Assembly (NCBI RefSeq): GCF_044466355.1
Contig: NZ_JBITMQ010000004.1
Coordinates: 310,001 to 374,000 of the forward strand
Reading direction: 5' to 3'
DNA: 64,000 nucleotides
DNA from: Actinophytocola sp044466355
GTDB taxonomy: Bacteria > Actinomycetota > Actinomycetes > Mycobacteriales > Pseudonocardiaceae
This document shows positions 58,921 to 64,000 of the stretch, one piece after another; position 1 is the first letter of the stretch, and each line of letters begins with the position of its first letter. Under the pieces are notes generated by a model. That model made no database searches and was not told the DNA's origin. It saw only the letters and a list, made by a program, of their open reading frames with translations. The position numbers and the translations under genes were made by a program.

Positions 58921-60744
58921 TCACCAGGTCAGTCCGTGGTCGAAGGGGTAGAGGATGTCCGAGGTGCCGCCGACGGGGATGTCCACCGGCAGCTTGCCCG
59001 CCGGCGAGATCTCGCCGGTGAGCACCTTCGCGAGCGACTCCATCGCGTGCGCGCGCCAGCCGTACGTGGCGACCCACGTCTGGGCGTCGACGTAACCGGC
59101 GTCGTACGGGATCTGGGAGGCGACCGCGACGACCGGCTTGCCGGTCGCGATGAGCGCGTTCACCAGGTTCCGCTGCGCGGTCCGGTCCTTGAGGTTGTTG
59201 GTCAGCACGACGACCAGGTCGGACGTGTTGGCCGCCGCCACCGCGTTCGCGATGGTCGTCGCGTTCGGGTTCGTGCCCGTCGCCCGTGCCGTGGCCGTGG
59301 CGCCGCGCCGGTTGAGGCTGTCGGCGAGCCACTGGGGGCTGCGGGCGTCGCCGTGGCCGGTGACCAGCACCTTGCCCGGGTTCCCCGACAGCGGCAGCAG
59401 GTTCGCGTCGTTGCGCACGACCGTGGTCGTCCGGTCGCTGATCTGCTGGATGGTGTCGATGTGCTCAGGCGTGCCGACGATGCCGGGCACCTTGCTCTCG
59501 TCCACGAACGGCGAGGTGACGATGCCGCGCTCGAGCTTGAGCATCAGGATCCGCAGCACGCTCTGGTCGATCCGCTTCTCGGTCAGCCGCCCGCTCTCCA
59601 CGGCCGCCTTGAGCGAGTCGATCGCCAGCTGCAGGTTCGGCGGCATGAGGAGCTGGTCGACGCCCGCTTCCAGTGCCCGGACGGGGATCTCCTCCGGCGG
59701 GAACACGTTCGCGCCGCCCATGCCGAGCGCGTCGGTGACGATCACACCCTTGTACTTCAGCTCGCCACGCAGCAGGCCGGTAAGGATCGGCCTCGACAGC
59801 GTCGCCGGGACGCCGGAGTCGTCGAGGCTCGGCACCGTGATGTGCGCGGTCATGATCGAGTCGACGCCCGCCTCGATGGCGGCGCGGAACGGCGGCATGT
59901 CGATGGCCCGCCACTCGGCCTCGGTGCGGTCGATGTTCGGCAGGACGTGGTGGCTGTCGGTGGCCGCGTCGCCGTGGCCGGGGAAGTGCTTGGCCGAGGA
60001 GGACACGGTCTGGTTGGGCCGGCCGCCGTTCTGGTAGCCCTTGACCTCGGCCGCGACCAGCTCGCTCGCCAGCTCCGGCCGCGACGAGAACGACCGGGCG
60101 CCGATCACCGGGTTGTCGGGGTTGGAGTTGACGTCCGCGACCGGCGCGAAGTTCTGGTTGATGCCCATGGCCCGCAGCTCGCGGCCGTTGAGGGTGGCGA
60201 CGGTCTTGGCGTCGGCGGCACTGCGGCCCGCGCCGACGGCCATGCTGGCGGGGAACTCGGTGGCTGGCGACTCGAGGCGGGTGACGTTGCCGCCCTCCTG
60301 GTCGATGGCCACGATGAGCGGGATCCGCGTGTTGTGGCTGGTCGCGGCGCGCTGCAGACCGTTCGAGAACGCCGCCATCTGCGCCGGGTTGTCCACGTTG
60401 TCGGTCGAGCTGTTGTTGAAGTAGATGACGCCGCCGACGCCGAACTTCTCGACCACCTGCGCCGGGGTGTCGACGCCGTAGTTCGCCTGGTTGGTGGGGT
60501 GGGCCTCGTCAGCGCTCTTGCCCCACACGGAGACCACGAACAGCTGGGCGATCTTCTGGTCGAGCGACATGCCGCGCATCTGGGCGCGCGCGAGCGCCTC
60601 GGCGGCGGCCTCGCTGTTCACCTGGGGCGCGGCGGAGCCGGTCACGGCGTTCGCGGGTTGCACACCGCTAACCATGGCGGTGGTCGCGACCGCCGCCAAC
60701 GCGACGGACAGGCCTCGTCGGGCGGACGTTCTGGACAGAGACAC
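58921..60744 (-). CDS. nagZ: Secreted beta-N-acetylglucosaminidase (GH3)
   Basis: 607 residues. Signal peptide with cleavage after QPANA. GH3 catalytic domain with IDQEGGNVTRL and the NagZ-specific loop KHFPGHGDAATDSHHVLP that supplies the Asp/His acid-base dyad; nucleophile aspartate in VIVTDALGMGG. A C-terminal domain (about 400-607) is the second GH3 domain found in the longer, exported NagZ of Gram-positives. Releases terminal GlcNAc from wall fragments. First gene of the cluster; a short inverted repeat lies 46 bp upstream. Confidence 0.92.
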   Translation of the reverse strand: MSLSRTSARRGLSVALAAVATTAMVSGVQPANAVTGSAAPQVNSEAAAEALARAQMRGMSLDQKIAQLFVVSVWGKSADEAHPTNQANYGVDTPAQVVEKFGVGGVIYFNNSSTDNVDNPAQMAAFSNGLQRAATSHNTRIPLIVAIDQEGGNVTRLESPATEFPASMAVGAGRSAADAKTVATLNGRELRAMGINQNFAPVADVNSNPDNPVIGARSFSSRPELASELVAAEVKGYQNGGRPNQTVSSSAKHFPGHGDAATDSHHVLPNIDRTEAEWRAIDMPPFRAAIEAGVDSIMTAHITVPSLDDSGVPATLSRPILTGLLRGELKYKGVIVTDALGMGGANVFPPEEIPVRALEAGVDQLLMPPNLQLAIDSLKAAVESGRLTEKRIDQSVLRILMLKLERGIVTSPFVDESKVPGIVGTPEHIDTIQQISDRTTTVVRNDANLLPLSGNPGKVLVTGHGDARSPQWLADSLNRRGATATARATGTNPNATTIANAVAAANTSDLVVVLTNNLKDRTAQRNLVNALIATGKPVVAVASQIPYDAGYVDAQTWVATYGWRAHAMESLAKVLTGEISPAGKLPVDIPVGGTSDILYPFDHGLTW

Positions 60745-60789
60745 AGCGGCCTCCTTGGCCGGCGGGGCGGGACAATCCGTAACCTCTTA

Positions 60790-60811
60790 ACCGATAGCTG
60801 ACAGCATCGGT
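60790..60811. promoter_or_regulatory. Inverted repeat upstream of nagZ (possible MurR operator)
   Basis: ACCGAT-N10-ATCGGT with GTAAGTT running on at 60810-60816. The minus-strand word AACTTAC recurs upstream of murR. Candidate operator for the RpiR regulator. Confidence 0.35.
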
Positions 60812-60904
60812 AAGTTACCCACGAGACGATCCCGTGGGCAAGCAGGTGTTCGGCCTAACCTAGCCCGCCGCACCGACAAAAGCGTGGTGCGCCTCTTTCC
60901 CCAG

Positions 60905-61255
60905 AAAAAGAAACTGGGCGATCCCCGTCCGCTTGTGAAAAGCGGACTGGGATCGCCCAATTGCCGGCACGAGCGACTCGGGTTACCAAGCGTGCAACAG
61001 TGTCGTACCTACCTGGCCTCGGCGTCCGGCGTCCCGGTACGCAGTCCCTTGACGACATGCCTCCCGCGGCTCGCTGCGCGTGGGTGCCCGGTGCTCGTGC
61101 ACGGAGCTCTACCGGGGTGGACCAGGCTTCTCTTCCGCCTGGCCCCTGGCCGATCCGAACTCCGCACCTCCCTTTGTACCCAGTGGTCAAGGTCACTTCA
61201 AGACCACGTTGGGGTGCACCGTTCAAGACCTCGGCAGTGGTCGACGGACACTCAT
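60905..61255 (-). ncRNA. Probable Ms1/MTS2823-type RNA polymerase-binding small RNA
   Basis: The 590-bp gap between nagZ and the HAD gene has no credible protein but ends, on the minus strand, in a strong intrinsic terminator with a U-rich tail (60900-60958). In mycobacteria the abundant RNA Ms1/MTS2823 (about 300 bases, binds core polymerase) lies directly beside the Rv3661 orthologue, on the same strand, as here; Streptomyces also has a homologue at the ssd locus. Length fits. The 5' end (near a TACGCT hexamer at about 61265) is approximate. Sequence identity was not tested. Confidence 0.55.
60916..60958 (-). terminator. Intrinsic terminator of the small RNA
   Basis: GGGCGATCCC/GGGATCGCCC and inner GTCCGCTT/AAGCGGAC form an 18-bp stem with one mismatch pair. 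On the minus strand it is followed by AGTTTCTTTTTC, the clearest U-rich tail in the window. Confidence 0.9.
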
Positions 61256-61335
61256 TGTGAGCGTATTCTGCGGGCCCGATAAACGATTGGTGACGTGGTC
61301 TGTACCGCCGGTCGGGTGGCCATTCCGGAAATGCC

Positions 61336-62142
61336 TCACCGCTTCCTTCTGCGGTGGATGCCGTACCACGTGGCACCCGCGGTGGCGATCGCGCCGAGGC
61401 TGATCGCGGTGACCGCGACGGCCGTGCCGGACGGCTGGAACCGCGACCGCAGTGACACCGGCTTGGTGAACTCGAGGACCGGCCAGCCCCGCTCGAGCGC
61501 CAGCGCGCGCAGCCCCCGGTCGGGGTTGACGACGGTCGGGTGGCCGACCACCTCCAGCATCGGCAGGTCCGTGATCGAGTCGGAGTAGGCGTGGCTCGCG
61601 GCGAGGTCGTAGCCCTGCGCCGCGGCCAGCTCCTTCATCGCGGTCGCCTTGTTGTCGCCGTAGCAGTAGAAGTCGATCTCGCCGGTGTACTTGCCGTTCG
61701 CCTCGACCATGCGTGTGCCGAGGCTGTGCGTCGCGCCGATCATGTCCGCGATGGGCGTGACGATCTCCGCGCCGGACGCCGACACGACGACGATGTCCCG
61801 GCCTTCCTCCCGGTGCTCGGTGACGAGCTCGGTGGCCTCCGCGTAGACCAGCGGATCGACGATGTCGTGCAGCGTCTCCTCGACGATCGCGCGGACCTGC
61901 TGCACGTCCCAGCCCGTGCACAGCGCGGTGAGGTGCGCGCGGATGCGCTCCACCTGGTCGGCGTCCGCGCCGGAGACGGCGAACACGAACTGCGCGTAGG
62001 CCCCCTTCAGCACGGCGCGCCGGTTGATGAGGCCGTTGCGGAAGAACGGCCTGCTGAAGGCCAGGGTGCTGGACTTGGCGATGATCGTCTTGTCGAGGTC
62101 GAAGAACGCCGCGGCGCGCAGGTCGGTCACTGTGCCCAGCAT
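61336..62142 (-). CDS. HAD-IB (SerB-like) phosphatase with C-terminal membrane helix (Rv3661-like)
   Basis: 268 residues. Motif I FFDLDKTII, motif II VVVSASG, motif IV AYSDSITDLPML with lysine in NKATAMKEL. A helix near the C-terminus (AVAVTAISLGAIATAGATWY) followed by RRRKR suggests membrane tethering. SerB-like proteins dephosphorylate phosphoserine or lipid/sugar phosphates; the annotation 'serB' is not safe. Divergent from the 6C RNA and ssd, as in mycobacteria. Confidence 0.88.
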   Translation of the reverse strand: MLGTVTDLRAAAFFDLDKTIIAKSSTLAFSRPFFRNGLINRRAVLKGAYAQFVFAVSGADADQVERIRAHLTALCTGWDVQQVRAIVEETLHDIVDPLVYAEATELVTEHREEGRDIVVVSASGAEIVTPIADMIGATHSLGTRMVEANGKYTGEIDFYCYGDNKATAMKELAAAQGYDLAASHAYSDSITDLPMLEVVGHPTVVNPDRGLRALALERGWPVLEFTKPVSLRSRFQPSGTAVAVTAISLGAIATAGATWYGIHRRRKR

Positions 62143-62255
62143 AGGAGGGCAACCTCACGTTCAAGGGTTGCCGCAGGTCGTGTGTGTTGGAACGGACTCG
62201 TTGCGGCACTTCGAGCAAGTTGCAACCACGAGTCGGACGTAACGGGATACAGTGG

Positions 62256-62353
62256 TGACATCCGGCGTCATGCCGGACTGGTTCAGTCCGACCCCCCGGG
62301 GCTGAACCTCTGACGACCCCCGTCCCTCCCCCCTGGCGGGGGTCGTCCCTTCT
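62256..62353 (+). ncRNA. 6C small RNA
   Basis: Two hairpins each loop out exactly six C: GGTTCAG/CTGAACC (62280-62308, C6 at 62292-62297) and the long GACGACCCCCG/CGGGGGTCGTC (62312-62347, C6 at 62328-62333), then CCTTCTCT. This is the defining structure of actinobacterial 6C RNA, known in M. tuberculosis as B11 between Rv3660c and Rv3661, the same position. A GATACA -10-like box lies at 62246-62251. Confidence 0.88.
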
Positions 62354-62459
62354 CTCCACATCCCCGTTCGTCAGGCGTTGCGGCCGCGTGTGCCCAAACC
62401 GCGAAACCTTACGCCACCACACCGACGTCAACGGCCGTGGAACGGCCCTTGACGGCGAC

Positions 62460-62487
62460 TTGTCCACAGCCTGTCCGGTTGTCCACA
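62460..62487 (+). promoter_or_regulatory. Paired DnaA-box-like motifs, 19-bp phase (pair 3)
   Basis: TTGTCCACA at 62460-62468 and 62479-62487, about 94-121 bp upstream of the ssd start. Same spacing as the two other pairs. Confidence 0.7.
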
Positions 62488-62580
62488 TGTTGATCTTGCC
62501 GCGTTGTCGGACTCCCGTGGCCCGGCCATCGTGGATCTCGGCCCGGGCAGCTCCGCCCGGCGAGGACCCGAGGGGGGACC

Positions 62581-63687
62581 GTGAGCACGAACCTGCCGAT
62601 CGCCTTCGTGGCGGACGAGCGCCTGCTGGACGACCTGCTGAGGCTGGCCGCCGCGGCGGGCTGCGACCTGGAACGCGTACCGGACGCGACCGCCGCACGC
62701 CGTCGCTGGCCGACGGCACCGCTGGTCCTCCTCGACGCGACCGGCGTGGCCGAGTGCGTGGGGGAGTCGTTCCCACGGCGGGACTCCGTCGTCGTCGTGG
62801 TCCCGGACCCGGAACCCCAGGAGCTGTGGAAACTGGCGATGGAGGTCGGCGCGGAGCACCTGATCACGCTCCCCGGTGCCGAACCGTGGCTGGTGAGCGC
62901 ACTGGCCGACGCGGCGGAAGGGCCGCCGAGCAACGCGGGCAAGGTCCTGGCGGTTCTGGGCGCCCGGGGCGGCGCGGGTGCCTCGGTCTTCGCGACCGCG
63001 GTGAGCCTGACCGCGCTGGGGAAGGGTGACAACTCCCTCCTCGTCGACTGCGATCCCCGGGGCGGCGGCATCGACGTACTGCTGGGCGACGAGCACGCCG
63101 ACGGCCTCCGCTGGCCGGACATGCACATCAGCGCAGGCCGGGTGGCCGCGTCCGCTCTGCACATGGCCCTGCCGACGCGACGCAAGGGCAACGCCCGCCT
63201 GGCCCTGCTGTCCGGTGCCCGCGAGGGCGAGGGCCCGCCTCCGGACGCGGTCGCCGCGGTGGTGGAAGCCGGCCGACGCACGGGCGAGGTGGTGGTCTGT
63301 GACATCCCGAGAGAACTCGGCATGGCCGCGTGGGCGGCGATCGACCGGTCCGACCTCGCGGTCATCGTCGTCCCGGCCGACGTGCGGTCCTGCGTCACGG
63401 GAAAGCAACTGGCACTCGAGTTGCGGGCCAGGGGAGTCCACGCGCGGGTGGTGGTCCGCGGTCCGTCCCCGGGCGGCCTGCGGCCGCAGGACGTCCAGGA
63501 CGCGGTGGGCCTGCCCATTCTGACGGCGATGGACGCGGAACGACGCCTGGACAAATCCCTTGACCTCGGCGTGTTCGCCCCGAGAGCCAAGGGGCCACTG
63601 ACCGCGGCAGCCCGCGAAACCCTCGTGGCGCTGGCGGCCCGCCCGCCGAAAACCCACCCGTACCAAGGCGCGGCGCGGGCCGCCTGA
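62581..63687 (+). CDS. ssd: Septum site-determining protein Ssd (MinD/CpaE-like, Rv3660c-like)
   Basis: 368 residues. The N-terminal 110 residues are a receiver-like pseudo-domain; the rest is MinD-like: VLGARGGAGASVFATAVSLTAL is the P-loop position but lacks both lysines of a deviant Walker A motif, so ATP hydrolysis is doubtful. VDCDPRGGGIDVLLGDE and VVVCDIPRELG follow. In mycobacteria Ssd inhibits septum formation. GTG 62581 follows GAGGGGGGACC. Ssd homologues begin the tad-type pilus operon, whose ATPase gene starts at 63974. Confidence 0.9.
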   Translation: MSTNLPIAFVADERLLDDLLRLAAAAGCDLERVPDATAARRRWPTAPLVLLDATGVAECVGESFPRRDSVVVVVPDPEPQELWKLAMEVGAEHLITLPGAEPWLVSALADAAEGPPSNAGKVLAVLGARGGAGASVFATAVSLTALGKGDNSLLVDCDPRGGGIDVLLGDEHADGLRWPDMHISAGRVAASALHMALPTRRKGNARLALLSGAREGEGPPPDAVAAVVEAGRRTGEVVVCDIPRELGMAAWAAIDRSDLAVIVVPADVRSCVTGKQLALELRARGVHARVVVRGPSPGGLRPQDVQDAVGLPILTAMDAERRLDKSLDLGVFAPRAKGPLTAAARETLVALAARPPKTHPYQGAARAA

Positions 63688-63716
63688 AGCCGGAGCCCTC
63701 CGGCGGCCCCTGAACT

Positions 63717-63956
63717 CCCTCGCCGCGGCATCCGCACTCTGCCCAGGGCGAGGGACGGCCGGTGCCGGACCGGTTTCCCCGACCCGGTCCGGCACCAGGT
63801 CCCGAACGTCCCGGCGACCAGCCGGGACCGGCCCACCGCTCGTCCCACCGGGCGGTGCGGGCCGGTGAACGCCTGGCCGGGGGACCAAGACCCCGGCCAG
63901 GCACCACCCACACCTCCGCCCGCTCGGACAGCAGGCGGGGACGGCCGGTGCCGGCC
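63717..63956. promoter_or_regulatory. Array of six hairpins between ssd and the tad ATPase gene
   Basis: Perfect stems: 63717-63724/63747-63754 (CCCTCGCC), 63761-63773/63784-63796 (13 bp), 63808-63815/63821-63828 (8 bp), 63834-63839/63852-63857, 63871-63882/63891-63902 (12 bp) and 63943-63956 (GGCCGGTGCCGGCC). The word GGACGGCCGGTGCCGG is repeated at 63753 and 63939. The gap contains no gene. Confidence 0.7.
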
Positions 63957-63973
63957 ACCACGAAGGAGCACAC

Positions 63974-64000
63974 ATGTCCAGCCCTGAACTCGTCGAGCGC
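63974..64000 (+). CDS. Start of a TadA/CpaF-type secretion ATPase gene (truncated by window edge)
   Basis: ATG 63974 preceded by GAAGGAGCACAC opens a frame reading MSSPELVER to the window end. The first residues and the position directly after ssd match the pilus ATPase gene of actinobacterial tad loci (Rv3659c in M. tuberculosis). Nine codons are too few to prove it. Confidence 0.5.

Overview
The window is very GC-rich DNA with third-position G/C bias, GTG starts, many 4-base stop/start overlaps and a run of signature actinobacterial genes (whiB4, ponA2, crp, marP, ssd, 6C RNA). The gene order follows, with insertions, the order known from Mycobacterium tuberculosis between leuA/ask/asd (Rv3710-Rv3708c) and the ssd/tad locus (Rv3660c-Rv3659c). 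The gene complement (KstR2-type steroid genes, two dnaN-like clamps, GGDEF protein, a papain-like protease) suggests a Pseudonocardiaceae-type actinomycete such as Lentzea, Saccharothrix or a relative; the species is inferred, not proven.

Layout. 0-13 kb: leuA with a leucine leader peptide; a partial KstR2 steroid CD-ring set (fadD3, kstR2, fadA6, two SDRs); a nitroreductase and a polytopic glycosyltransferase; the lysC-asd operon. 13-25 kb: accessory region with a palindromic dispersed repeat, a GGDEF protein, an MFS pump, an esterase, Dps, an S9 peptidase, and a compact operon of a papain-family protease, a partner protein sharing the protease's C-terminal module, and a chagasin-family inhibitor. 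It ends at a tRNA-Pro gene flanked by what looks like the scar of an integrated element carrying a 51-residue zinc-ribbon-like gene. 25-53 kb: the conserved block metallophosphoesterase, yqeY, ponA2, whiB4, a Get3-like ATPase pair, RidA, MBL hydrolase, crp, nth, a TlpA-like protein, a Nudix gene, marP, an EphE-like protein, nhaA, a VIT-type transporter and acs. It is interrupted by a lineage-specific paralogous pair of unknown genes (33.1-35.4 kb), an oxidoreductase, a second dnaN and an MFS pump with a perfect operator palindrome. 53-64 kb: a MurNAc/peptidoglycan recovery cluster (nagZ, namZ, beta-lactamase-like hydrolase, murR, murQ), then a probable Ms1-type RNA, a HAD phosphatase, the 6C RNA, ssd and the first codons of the tad pilus ATPase.

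How the parts fit. lysC-asd and leuA feed amino-acid synthesis. fadD3/fadA6/SDR genes act on the last steroid rings under KstR2. ponA2, marP, whiB4, crp and the Get3-like pair form the wall/redox/stress core. nagZ-namZ-murQ convert shed wall glycan into usable sugars.

Most unusual signals: (1) the protease/partner/chagasin cassette at 20.4-22.3 kb; (2) two copies of a 130-190 bp palindromic repeat, one with an expanded 22-bp unit; (3) three pairs of DnaA-box-like TTGTCCACA motifs, every pair spaced exactly 19 bp; (4) a second, 6C-like RNA candidate with two C6 runs near 53.6 kb; (5) a perfect 16-bp inverted repeat containing the start codon of a secreted peptidase; (6) an array of hairpins before the tad genes. 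Coordinates of starts are best judgements from ribosome-binding sites and overlaps; no homology search was run.
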